Positions 35,815 to 46,708 of a stretch of 64,000 bases of DNA are shown here, one piece after another; within the stretch, counting starts at the first letter, position 1; each line of letters opens with the position of its first letter. The translations under genes and the position numbers were made by a program. The notes under the pieces were generated by a model. That model did not search any database. It saw only the letters and a program-made list of their open reading frames with translations, and had not been told where the DNA came from. The DNA is from Rhodotorula mucilaginosa (lineage: Eukaryota; Basidiomycota; Microbotryomycetes; Sporidiobolales; Sporidiobolaceae), in the NCBI GenBank assembly GCA_034406715.1, contig CP137872.1, forward strand, positions 558,001-622,000, in the 5' to 3' direction.

Positions 35815-36015
35815 CGCAGGGCGGGGGGTCGGTTGACGTGGACGGTGACGGTGACTCGGCGTAGCTCTGTAAGTAGCTCTAGACTGCTCGGCTGTACTTT
35901 TGCCCCGGATTCCAGCGAGTCGCAGTGAAGCGTCGAGAGAAGAGATGACGACGACTCTGGCGAGTGCAGTCAGCTGGACTGTGTCCCGTCTTGCACTCGC
36001 TGGGCAGATGCGAGG
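35815..36015. promoter_or_regulatory. Shared divergent promoter of RPT6 and the M14 carboxypeptidase
   Basis: 201 bp separate the start codons. In other fungi proteasome genes often carry Rpn4-like PACE elements; I do not see a clear copy of GGTGGCAAA here, so regulation is left open. Confidence 0.4.
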
Positions 36016-38179
36016 ATGAGGCTCGCTGGCTCACATTCGACTCTGCGAGCTGCTCTCCTCACAACGGCCTGCGCCGCCGCGTCCTCCCTCGCAGCCGCCG
36101 CTTCTCCACCGCTCTCTCCTCAACTCACCTTCGCCTCGACTCCTCCTACTACTCAAGCCAGAGACTATGGAACCCTGCTCCAGTTCGAGTACGACAACAG
36201 GGAAGCCATGGCAGAGGCGCTCGACCGGTTCGAGGCTCTCGACGCAGACGTCTGGTTCGCAGGAAAACGGAGAAACCCACACGGGCACCTCGCATGGCAC
36301 GCCCTCGTCAGGCAAGAACTGCCACTCGACGCAACACTCGAAGGAGAAGCAGCACTCGCTGGAGCCAGCTCCGGAACCGCAGTCCCCGTCCAGGAACTGT
36401 TCGCCCAGAACCCGACTCTCTCGACTGCCTACTCCCAAACTCTCTCGGCAGCGAGCGTCGCCAACCTCACCAGCAGAGTTCTCCACACCGCCGGCTCCGA
36501 AGATGACGGAGGACCAATCGGCCTCGACGACCCGATCCACGACACGTACCACCCGTACGAACAGATCCACACCATCTTGAACCGCTTCCAGGACGCCTTC
36601 CCCGGATGGGTCGAGGTCGTCACCCTCGGAAAGTCGAGCGAAGGCAGGGACATCTGGGCCGTCAAGGTCACCAAGTCGTCGTCGAACGCTGCGGCCAGTC
36701 CACAAGACGTCGCTCGGGAGGACGACGACGACGAGGAGGAGGAGGAGGAGGACGGCGACGACGATGACGAGTCTGTCGGCCCGCCGCCGCTCTTCAGCTC
36801 GCTCGTCAAAAAGCACAAACACCGACCAGGTCACGGCAAATTCAAGTTCCTCATCGCGGGAACGCAGCACTCGCGCGAATGGATCGCCGCCTCCACCGTC
36901 CTCTACCTCGTGCACGAACTCGTCGCCCTCGATCAACAGAGTGGGAAAAAAGCTCCGCACCGGAAATTGCTCGAACAGGTCGAATTCACGTTCGTGCCGG
37001 TCGTGAATGTACGTCAACGCTTTACTCCTCTCGCGGCGGGTAGAAGGGTGCGGAAAGCGCGTCGGAAAGCAGTGGGGCGAGAGACTGACTTGGGGGGTTG
37101 CCTTCGCTGGTTTCATTGCCGACCTCGACAGCCGGATGGTTACGTCTACGCCTGGGAGCACGACCGACTCTGGCGCAAGTCGCGCCAACCAGTCGGTGGC
37201 GGCGGCAAGTCCCCTCGAGCCCACTCCCGCACCACCGCCGACGACGACGACATCTCTCCCACCTCCACCGAAGACGAACACGAAGAATGCCTCGGCATCG
37301 ACTTGAACCGGAATTGGGGCTACCAATTCCAGCCGGGCGCGAGACCGAACCCGTGCTCGGACTCGTACCCGGGTGCGAAGGCGTTCGAGTCGGTCGAGTT
37401 GCAGGCGCTGAGGACTTACATGCTCGACGGAGTCGAGGCGTTCTTGGACGTGCATTCGTTCGGTCAGATGCGTGAGTGTTTCTTCTTCCTTCTTCTTTTT
37501 CTTCTTCTTCTTGCGTGAAACTCTCCTTCCTTGTGATCAGCTTGAAGCCGGCGGGGGGCAAATCTGCTAACGGGTCATTCTCCGTTCGAAACCAGTCCTC
37601 TTCCCTTACTCGTACTCGTGCGACGTCGTCACCCCCGATCAAGAGAACCACTACGAAGCGGTCCTCCAAGCTGCCAAGGCGTTGCGGGACGTGCACGGTC
37701 GGGTGTTTGAGACGGGCAGCGTGTGCGAAGTCAGCTTGACGAGTCCGGGGGAGAGCCTCGATTGGGCTTGTGAGTCTCCTGCCTGGGTCCTGGTTCTGAA
37801 CTCCTAGTGGGACCAAGACGACTGATTCTTCTGTGGGTTTGCCTATTGGGTAGACGCGGTTGCCAAAATCCGGTGGTCATTCGCGACCGAGTTGCGCGAC
37901 GGCGGCATCTTTGGTACGCGGCACCCCTACTCCCTCTTGCTTTACGTTCAATGCTCCTCTACTGACCACGAACCTTGATCTGTACCACCCGGACAGGCTT
38001 CCTCCTCCCTCCAGCGCAGATTCGACCTTCAGGGGAAGAGATGAGCGCAGCGCTGCGTCGACTCACCCAGTTCATCCTCGACGTACGTCTCTCCTCTTGC
38101 TTTTCGGGGCTGCGATTTTTTGCAGCTGACCTCTTTCTCTGTCTGTCCCGCTATGCAGAAAGAGGCGGGGAAACGCTGA
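36016..38179 (+). CDS. Secreted M14 metallocarboxypeptidase (ECM14-like architecture)
   Basis: Six exons (36016-37008, 37132-37471, 37596-37769, 37854-37913, 37997-38082, 38159-38179) encode 557 residues. A signal peptide covers about residues 1-27 (hydrophobic Leu/Ala). A propeptide-like region follows, then the M14A domain: [16 protein letters not shown], the zinc ligands in [23 protein letters not shown] and [14 protein letters not shown]. Fungal Ecm14 is reported as a pseudoenzyme in which the catalytic Glu of the ELRD motif is Lys; here the Glu is present, so activity is plausible. An acidic run (about residues 236-253, Asp/Glu only plus Gly) is inserted between the ALGKS-like strand and the HxxE motif. 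It may be a surface loop or cleavage region. Confidence 0.88.
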
Positions 38180-38697
38180 GTGTAGCTGGTGAAGGTGGGG
38201 CTTGTTGTACAGAATCGCTTGTTGTTGACCCGGCGGTGTCCGGAGCGCCACGGTGGCTGGCCTACTCGGCCAAGCTCATGCGCGAGGTCGACAAGGAGAG
38301 TCCAATATGTGCTGTGTATATACCGACGGGGTGAGCGATGACGCCTCATTTGCAGCCAGCGAGGGGTCAGTGCGCGGACTTTCGACCTTCTCAAGCCCTT
38401 GTCCTCGCGCTCGCGCCGCTTTCGCCACGCTCATTCTCACGCTGGACAAGGGCTCTCGCGCGCTAGCGCTATTTTCTATGGCTTCTGACACAAGGTGCAC
38501 AGGCCCTCACTTTCAGGAGTCGGCGCATGCCGCGTTTTTCGCATTCTCCCTCTTCCCAGTTCATCATCAATCCGCCCTGCTTTCGCGTTTCCGTCAATCT
38601 GCTTCTCTAGCTACTTCCACCAGGCCTTTGTGCCTCTCGTCATTCTTTTATCAAGCACATAGCCGCAACGTGCGGTGCTTCTGCGAAACCGGCAATC
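38180..38697. promoter_or_regulatory. Tandem intergenic region
   Basis: 518 bp between two plus-strand genes for secreted proteins. It is pyrimidine-rich towards the downstream start, typical of fungal promoters. Nothing else is supported. Confidence 0.45.
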
Positions 38698-39814
38698 ATG
38701 GTCGGTCGCTCGTTCACTCTTTCGGCCTTTGTTGCCTTCGTCAGTGAGTGACACCCCTCTCGCGGTATCGGACTACATCGCAAAGGCTGACATGTGCTTT
38801 CACCAGCTCTTTCCCAGACCTGCCTTGCCCTGCACGGCCCTTTCTTCCCGGTCCGGCACAACCACGGCTCGCGGCGGTCAGCTCTGCCCTCCCGCCGCGA
38901 TTTCCTGCGCGCCCGTCAAGCCGTCGCGCCTTCTCCGACGCTCGCGTCCGAGATCCTGACTCGCAAAACCAACGACGCTATCGTCCACCACCTCAGGGCA
39001 TTGGAGATCGATCTGGCCGAGGCGGGAGAGGAGGTCGGGCGGAGCGCTGAGCGCGTGAAGCGCGCCGTCACGGCAGCGGAACAACCCGCTGATCGTGAAT
39101 ACCTCGGCGAGATGCTGGTGAGTGATATTTCCGTGTGCAGTCTCGCAGGTGGCAGTCGAGCTGACCACTCCGTCCGGCGCCCCTTTTTACAGCACGACGC
39201 CGTCTACAGCATTCTTGGCGTCGTCTCGGCGAACACGCAGATCCGCGCCTGGCCGCCTCAGTTGGACGATGTTGCTCGACCGGCACCTGTGGGCGTCTCT
39301 GTCCCGTCGGATGCGCCTCGACCGAGCCCGTCGGCGAGGTCTCGTTCGAAGCGGATGGCCGCGCTGCAAAAGGTGAGTATATGTACAAGCGTGCGCACTC
39401 CGCTCGGAGCATCTCGAACTGACTCCCGAGTTCGGGTTTTCATAGCCCGCGCTTGACCCTGTCTATGCTCTTGAACATACCCTCACATCGCTCCTGCACA
39501 TCACCGAACCAGTCCGTCAAGTCTTGCCGACTCTGCCGCCCCTGCAGCGCGAATCGATCCAAGCCGTTCTTGACGAATTGCACGACGAGGCGGCTCTGTT
39601 GGCTCAGGGGATCCTTGAAGGGAGGCGGAACACGCTCGACGAGGAGCTCGCGATGCAGAATATCGCCGCGCAGTGAGTTGCCTCGAATCGGATTCCTGCT
39701 TTAGCGTCGGCTGATAATTCCCCGATGTCTTTCAGATCAGCAGAACTTCTGGCCGCCATCTCGGGCTCCAGCGTCCCTCTGGATCCCTATGCAGCCGGCT
39801 CTCTATCGCCCTAG
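38698..39814 (+). CDS. Unrecognised protein with signal peptide, mainly helical
   Basis: Five exons (38698-38743, 38807-39117, 39193-39372, 39446-39672, 39736-39814) encode 280 residues and close frame. The N-terminus MVGRSFTLSAFVAFVTLSQT then CLALHG looks like a cleavable signal peptide. The mature part is poor in Cys and rich in amphipathic helix: DAIVHHLRALEIDLAEAGEE, LEHTLTSLLHITEPVRQVLP and QRESIQAVLDELHDEAALLA. A Pro/Ser-rich linker separates the two helical halves (about residues 155-190). I recognise no family. It may be secreted or retained in the ER or vacuole; there is no clear KDEL-like signal or GPI tail. Confidence 0.65.
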
Positions 39815-39998
39815 ACTTTTTTCGTCCTCGTTCGTCCTCGTCTTGCCCCGTTGGCGCTCGCAAGCATACAGCTTCATGCTCTTGCAAGATACCCCTCGCA
39901 GACACTATCTATCGTATTATACCTATCACCTGCATTGCACTCAGATCTTCCGCGAAGACCGTACTGTTTCCACACCCAAGCGCGCGAAACACTGCGTC
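39815..39998. other. Intergenic, convergent 3' ends
   Basis: 184 bp between convergent stops. No gene seen. Confidence 0.4.
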
Positions 39999-41520
39999 TC
40001 AGCCCGACTTTATACAGACAGCCGCCGCGCGGCCGTCGATGCCATGAACGGCGCGGAAGCCCTCGGTCGCGCCACCGTATTGCGCAAGGACAGCAGCGAC
40101 GGCGAGTAAATGGAACCACATGTGCGAGTGGCCGACGAGGTCGAACAAGCCGGAATCAGGGAAGAGGGCTTCGGGAAGACGCTCGGAGCTGAGAGAGAGA
40201 GAGGAGGGGCAGGCGCGAGTCGTTCGAAAGATGATCTGTGCGTCAGGCGCGGAAATGCGAGTGGCGAGGGGAAACGGACTCACTAGCAGATCGAGCCGAG
40301 ACCGACGCAAAGGAGCTCGACAGCAAGCCAGCCGAACGACATGCGCAAGCTGGCTTGCTCCCACTAGATCCGAGAGGGACGGGCGTCAGTGATTGACCCT
40401 CCGACCGGTGAGCGAATGTGGAATTACTTGCTCCGTAGCGCAGGACGCCGTGACTGAAGGGTACGAGGGCGAGCGAGCCGATCCCGATAAAGACGCCGGT
40501 ACGCAGTTTGCGGTACTCGTACGCTTGCAGCCGATCGGACAAGACGATGACATAGACTCCGACTGTGTGAAACATGGAGGGTCAGCGGTGGCAGGAATTC
40601 TGGGCAAAGTTCAAGCGCCGACTTACTGCAGCAGGCGACAAACATGAGGAAGCTGTACAGGTTTCGCAGCTTGACGTCGCAGTAGAACCCGTAGTGGAAC
40701 GAGCAGAGGAAACGCATCGAGCCGGCAAACAGGATCCCTGCGACGCGGTTCAGTCAATATCGTTGCCTCTGCGGGCAGAAGTGCCGGCCGAACGCCACTC
40801 ACCCAAGTGGTCCGCCCTGCGCGCCCTCGAACAGACCCGTTCCGAGTGCGCCAACCCGCAATGGTAAGCCGCCGAGAGGGCAAAGCAGACCCCGGCGCCG
40901 GCAACGAGACCGGCAAAGACGGCCGTGTCGACGAGCGTGATGGTCGGTTGATGCAGTCCCGGGAAAGGATACACGGGAGTGATGGCGGCGCGCCAGCTCG
41001 AAGGGTCGAGTGCGGGTGTCGCTGGCGGGACGAGCGCATGCGAGCGGAGCGGTGAAAGCTCGAAGAGGTAGATCGCTCCGAGGAGGAGAACGACCAGGCA
41101 CGAGACGGAAGGGACGAGGTGCGTCCAGCAGTTGACTGTGGGGTGCGACCGTGGCAAGGGTCAGCCCTTCTGAGTAAACAAGCAATCCAGGTCCGGCAGG
41201 CTTCAAAAGGTGAGTGAGGACGTACGGAGCTCGTTGTGAGGAAAGGTGAGCGACCGGACGCAAGCACGGAAGCTACCCAGCTCGGGGCGGTAGCCGGACC
41301 GGATGCATGAGTTTTGCTGCATCCATTTCGGCGCTTCTTCGAACGTCAGGAGGCGCTGTGGCGGCTGCGGGAGGAGGAACTGGAACGAGGCTCGCTTGGA
41401 GGAAAGAAGCGCGTGAACGCGACGTCGGCGGTGTCGAGGCGAGTCGGTCAAGCACGAGACGGGCTCTTTGGGGTCTTTGTACGATTGGGTTGAGTCGAAA
41501 TCGGCTGCCTCGGTCGCCAT
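39999..41520 (-). CDS. PAQR/IZH (adiponectin receptor-like) membrane protein
   Basis: At least four exons on the minus strand. The N-terminal cytoplasmic part carries WMQQNSCIRSGYRPEL, the PAQR hallmark, followed by LTFPHNELLNCWTHLVPSV at the start of the first membrane segment (junction 41226 with an exon ending near 41137). The conserved His of FALSAAYHCGLAHSE and the C-terminal FDLVGHSHMWFHLLAVAAVL provide the three zinc-binding His typical of the family. Further membrane segments lie in GILFAGSMRFLCSFHYGFYC and LYSFLMFVACC. Family members are 7TM proteins with ceramidase-like folds; yeast Izh proteins affect zinc and lipid homeostasis. A variable loop (Arg/Ser-rich) lies near the N-terminus. 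The internal exon borders after 40806 were not all fixed. Confidence 0.85.
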
Positions 41521-42416
41521 GCACCGGCAGAGCGGGGGACGAGAGAGAGCAGCCGAGGCGAAGAGCGTGAGTCGGTGGTGACGATAAGAAGACGGGTTGC
41601 GAGCGGGCTCAGGGCAGGCCGGAGCGGCTCGTGCAGAGTACTCAACAAGTCTCAGCTACTTCAGAGGACTATCGCGCGCTAGATCGCTGCCCTTTTGCCA
41701 GTGTGGACGGTGGGAAAGGAGGGAAAGAGTCGCGATAGCGAAGAGGAACGCGGGGTTGGTTGCGCTCTCGGCTGAACTCTCCCGTCGCCGCGGTCGTACT
41801 GGGAAAACAAGAAGAGCTGCATTACAGACGTACAAGGCAAAGGGACGTGGCCCAGACACTGCGTCGGCGCCTCCTCTGAAGGATGAGACCGCCATTTGGA
41901 GGCGGTTCGTGCGGTCGTCTAGGCCACCTAGATCGCACCGTGCCGGATGCGTAGGAGAGCCGCGCCGCATGATGGTGACCGTGCTTTCTGGCGCGCGCAA
42001 AGGCTCGCCGTTGGTGGTGCCGAGTCGGGCTGGCGACTGTCGTCCAACCGAAGCTGAGCAAAGATGGAAAGGAGCTTCAGTCGACCTCTCTCGATGAGAG
42101 TCGCTCTCGAGGCCGATGAATCCGGCGGTAGACATGGAAAGGATTGGTGTGAACGCGCGAATCGATGCGAATATGGCGAGACTGCGACTCTGGATCCGGG
42201 AAGTGATGAGGAGAAGAAGCTCGCTCTTTCCATAGCTGCTACACACCCACTCGCGGGACGAGCGATAGTCGAATAGCACACTCTAGACTCTTTGCACCAG
42301 CTTGTCACTCCAGTCGAACCGCTGCTCGACTCGCCGACCTGCGCCCGACCCGAACTCAAGACTGCAGCAGCACCGCATCCTTCACCCCGCCCGCCCGCCC
42401 GTTCTACAAGAGCAGT
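41521..42416. promoter_or_regulatory. Divergent intergenic region between PAQR gene and TRM112
   Basis: 896 bp between two divergent start codons. Open frames on both strands lack any recognisable domain. It probably holds the two promoters and untranslated leaders. Confidence 0.45.
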
Positions 42417-43226
42417 ATGGTCCGACTCATCACACAGAACTTGCTCTCGTGCCCGTCACGGGCCTGCGCCTACCCGACCAACTTTCCCCTCTCGTTCCGC
42501 AACGTCGAGCGCCTCGAGATGGTCGACGCAGAGTTCAACGAGGAGTTTATGCGAGGCGTCCTCAGCCGGATAGAGTGGGACGCGCTCCGTAAGAGTGCTG
42601 CAGAGGTGAGCTATATCACGTTGTTTCTCCTTCCGAGATGGCGGCGGGATCAGGATCGCCAGCAACGACCGCCGGTTCCCACGACAGGCGCATCTCCGCC
42701 AGACGGAACAGGTCAACGTTTGGTCAGGTACATTGCAAAGACCGGACGTAACGGGGCTGGAACGCAGCACGGATGCGGAAGAGGGCGACTTGTGCTGCCA
42801 TTTTCAAACCCTCAAACTGTCTTGAACGCTTCCAAAAACACAAAGAGTCATCTCCGGACCTCATGCTGACTGAGAATCTTGCTTCACAGCTCGGCAACAC
42901 CGACCTCCCGGAAGAATCGCCCGACCTGACCCAGCCGGAATCGGTCTCGCTCGACCTGCTGAAAACGCTGCACCACGTCCTGCTCGAGGTACGCTCACAC
43001 CTTTGCCTTGGTCCTACGATTTACTCACCAAAGACCCTGTACATAGATTGTCGTCGCCGACGGTGAGATGGTCTGCCCACAATGCGAGCACGTTTACCGG
43101 ATCAAGGACAGCATTCCCAACATGGTCAGTTCTCCTTCCCTTTGACAAATTTCCCGATCGATCTTCGTCCCGCTCACGCAAATTCTCTCTGCGCAGCTGC
43201 TGGCGGAGCACGAGATCCGCAAGTAG
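42417..43226 (+). CDS. TRM112: TRM112, activator subunit of RNA and protein methyltransferases
   Basis: Four exons (42417-42605, 42890-42988, 43047-43124, 43197-43226) encode 131 residues. The start MVRLITQNLLSCPSRACAYP is typical, including NLL and the first Cys of the zinc site. The middle helical region contains LLKTLHHVLLE. The C-terminal half has the knuckle VADGEMVCPQCEHVYRIKDSIPNM and ends LLAEHEIRK. Trm112 binds and stabilises Trm9, Trm11, Mtq2 and Bud23, which modify tRNA, eRF1 and 18S rRNA. The first intron is 284 nt, the longest I measured in this window. Confidence 0.96.
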
Positions 43227-43973
43227 GTGCAAGCAGGTGGTCCCGAGCCGCGCTCGAGCGACTGGCGAATTCCGGTTTCCTCTTTGTTGTATTGAATTTC
43301 CTCTGCACTTTGCATCGCAACCTCCCCATGAGCCATATTTCCTTTGCATACAAGCTTACACGAGGCGCATGCCGGTGCATGCTCGCTTTGTCGTTTTTTC
43401 CTCGCCGTGTTCAGTCGATCGCCACGTTTGCGGTGCGGTCGAGGCCTTTGCCGCTTTCCGACCTGATTGTCGCCTCTTTCGTTTCGTCAGACCTGCCGGC
43501 TGGTCTGTGCGGCTCCACGCTTCCTTGCTTCCTGTCGGTCTGCGGCGAGAGCTACCTCAGCCGGCACTTGCTGCTCGCGTCCCGACTACTCAGCTCCCGA
43601 GGAGGCTGGCTGGCCCCTCGCCGTCTCGCTATCTCTCGCGCTTCGTAGCAGCAAGCGTGGTGAGCGCGCTCATCAGTAACGAGTAAAGGTACGGTGTCGA
43701 TGCCCCAGCCCGTCAGATGTACCACCCCTGACCGTGCGTGCTTGCAGACCCCTCATCCAACTTTCGATCCGACCCGTCGGCACCACTTGGCTCCCAATCT
43801 CCGACTCGGCTCGAGACGTCTCTCGTTACCGCCAGCGCGCAGCAGTCAACGTGGCGAGCAAACGTTTTCTCTCGTCCCGCCGAGCGCCGGCTGAGCCGTT
43901 GCTCGGTGGAACCGGCGGCGTCAATGGAGGAGTGCCGGCAGCGGGCCTGCCTCATGCGCCGTTCCGCTTTCGC
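43227..43973. other. Tandem intergenic region
   Basis: 747 bp between TRM112 and the glycosyltransferase. It is T/C-rich. The frame of the next gene stays open upstream of its first ATG to about 43734, so an extra upstream exon or a longer N-terminus cannot be ruled out. Confidence 0.45.
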
Positions 43974-45929
43974 ATGCAGCACCTCGTTGGGACGCTCGTC
44001 GCCATCTCGTTCGGGCTCTTCTATTCTACGAGTCAGAGCGGCGGCAGCGGCGGCGACAGTGGTTCGAAGTCTTTGGGAACTGTGACCTCGCCAGGGCCAG
44101 CTCCCGTCGAGCGGAGCAAGGTTCTCGAGTACTGCCCTTACTCGACAGACCGCAAACATATCCCCACCATTGCCTTGATCGGAGACCAGGCCCGAGCACC
44201 GACAGAGAACCGGACGTTCTACGTCGCGGATCCGATCGACGAGGCCCTCCCCGCCGCGTTCTTGCCGTTGGCGTCTCCGGCGCGGGAGCTGCGGTTCGCG
44301 CAGACACTTTCCGGGAAGGAGGAGAAACGTCCCGCGGGTCAGGGACGGCTACACGAGGGCCTCGCGGAGGACAAGGGACGGCAGCTCTGCGTCGCGCACC
44401 ATGTTCCGTCGAGTCCGCGGCCGCAGATTCCCGCGTCGGCCCAATGGAAGGACAGCAAAGTCATGTTTGGGATGTCGACCGTACCCGATCGCGTCCTGTG
44501 GAACTTGCCCGTCTGGTCTCACTGGCTGCCCAAGTCGCCACAACCGCCGCTCGACTTTCGCGACAAGTCAATCATGGACCAGCTCCCGCTCGTCCTCGTC
44601 CTCATGCCCACACCGAACCCGACCGAAGAGGCGCGCAGTCGAGAAGCCGTCGACGAGGCCAACTCGCTCGGTATGCACGTCAAGATGCGCGCGAGGGAGG
44701 CGGACCGGTTCGAGACGCGCTATTTCGCCCTCGTCGAGGAGATGTGGATCGAGGCAAAACGGAGGGAAGAAGCCGACGGCGTCCGGACCGACTGGTTTAT
44801 CTTTGCGTGCGCGCTCTCTCTCTCTCTCTCGTTCTTGCTCGGCTCTCGCTTGTCAAACTAGACTGACTTGACGATGGCGAAACAAACAGTGACGACGACA
44901 CCTTCTACCCCGACTTTGATTCGCTCGCCCGCCTCCTCGCCTCGCATGATCCAGACGAGGACTGGCTCATCGGGGCTCTCAGCGAGTCGACCAAACAGGT
45001 GCGCAGTGGGCGGAATGTCTCGTCTCCCATTTGCGAGCGAATACTGACAAGACTCTGGTTTGCTTCTTCCTCAGGTCGCGCAATGGGGCCACATTGCCTA
45101 CGGAGGCGCAGGCATCATCTTGAGCCGCGCAGTGATAGACAAGATGAACGCAGCGGGCTTTTGTGAGTTTTATTTGCTTCGTCTCTGCGGTTTGATCGTG
45201 CTGACAGACGTGCGTCGATCCTTGTTCCGGTACAGGGCGAACATGCTTGCAAAAGTACGGATCGGCGTTCGGCGGCGATGCGATGTTGACACACTGCGCT
45301 GCGGACGCGATGGCGCGGGACGTTAAAGACGCGCTCACGCTCGAAGAGACGACGCACCAGCTCGACATCCGCGGCGACGGCACCGGCTTCTTCCAGTCCG
45401 GCTTCCTCTTCACCTCGATCCACCATTGGGGATCGTGGTTCACGCTCTTCCCGCCGTGGCACGAGAGCGGCGCGGGCGACCTCCGGAACGGCGTCGGTCT
45501 CGTCGGCAAGGCGGCGAAAGCGGTCGGCGGCGACAATTGGGGACGAAGGTACCTCTTCGAGGCGGGACGCGTCGTGGTCGCGCTCGGGTACAGTGTCACG
45601 GTCGAAGCAAAGGCGCTCACGGAAGAAGACGCAGCCAAATCGGTAAGGGCGTTCTTCCTTGCGAATGTTGAGTGGCAAAATCTGACATGGCGCTGTTCTT
45701 GTCACAGGAGCACACCTGGTGGGAGTTTGAGACGTTCCACCCGATACGGCCGAGTCACGAAGAGGCAAAAGACAAGCGGACGTACTACATCACGGCCGTG
45801 CGTCAGGTGGACCCGGCGGGGATTTACCGACTCGAGCACAAGAACCGCGAAGGCGAGCGGGTCGACATCCTCTGGGACCAGCGGGAGACTCGTCGCGCAG
45901 GTCCGTGGTGGTCTCCGTGGCGGATGTGA
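43974..45929 (+). CDS. Fringe-like glycosyltransferase (GT31-type), type II membrane protein
   Basis: Five exons (43974-44806, 44890-44998, 45075-45162, 45236-45642, 45708-45929) encode 552 residues. A signal anchor lies at residues 4-20 (LVGTLVAISFGLFYS), giving Golgi type II topology. The catalytic region shows VMFGMSTVPDRV, then FADDDTFYPDFDSLARLL with the DxD motif created across intron 1, then IAYGGAGIILSRAVIDKM and CADAMARDV-like sequence, and GTGFFQSGFLFTSIHHWGSW. These match fungal Fringe-related families (DUF604/GT31). The donor and acceptor are likely UDP-sugar and secretory glycans, but I cannot say which. Intron 1 begins in a (CT)n tract. The start ATG 43974 is the first in frame. 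Confidence 0.82.
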
Positions 45930-46708
45930 CCTGCAGTCCGCCGTAGCGTTCAACAGACGGGTTCTCGACGACCCCTAAACGTCTCGCTAATTCTATCTTT
46001 AAATCTTGATGATCAACCCTGACGCTCTCGAACTCGAGTCCCTCGGACAGGGCTGCCGTGCACACACACATACACACACATGGCTCTTTGAGGCCCGCCG
46101 AACTCTGAAGCCGAAAGCTCGCTGCGACGCGTCCGAAGGATTACGATCTCTCTACTGTACTTTCGTAATCTCAAAGAGCTTTCCAATACTGATGCCGTGT
46201 TTTCGAGGTGGCACGCGGCACGGGCATCGGACCAGATCGGACTTGGCCACTTTCCGGCCGGGAAGATCGCTGCATGGCGCACCACAAGTGGGCAGCCTTG
46301 CAATTAGCTGGCGCAAACACAGCTCATGTGTACGCGTCCTGCGCTCAAAGCTCTGATGCAGCAGAGCGTACAGCGTCACTTTCGCTGCTGCATGCCGTGC
46401 GTGCATAGAGAAGCAAGGCTCGACGTTGGCCGGGCCCATCGACGGTGGCGACGATCTGTAATCACACTTGAAAATGAACTGGGAAATGGAGTCGCAAAGT
46501 CGGTCTCGGCACGCGCACACATGTGATCGCGCCCCACTCCAAACAGCAACTCGAGAAGTTCGCTTGCCGAAGGGTACATACGCGACCGCGCCTCTTCAGC
46601 TCCCCCTTCTTGCTCTGAGTGAAAGCTATCACTCTCGCTATTGCTTAAGCTACTACAGAAGAAAGTGCGCTCCGACCCACGACGTCCTCGTCGTGTTGCC
46701 ACCAAACG
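45930..46708. other. Tandem intergenic region with CA microsatellite
   Basis: 779 bp between two plus-strand genes. A short CA-rich repeat lies at about 46060-46081. No gene is supported on either strand. Confidence 0.5.

Noticed and set aside
36031-37455. 474-codon minus-strand open frame inside the carboxypeptidase gene
   Set aside because: It is the antisense shadow of a long GC-rich exon; the plus strand carries a complete M14 domain.
41521-42416. Extra gene in the PAQR-TRM112 gap
   Set aside because: Frames on both strands are short, repeat-free and without domain or splice support.
46060-46081. CA repeat as a telomere- or transposon-like mark
   Set aside because: It is a short imperfect microsatellite with no flanking repeats or target duplications.
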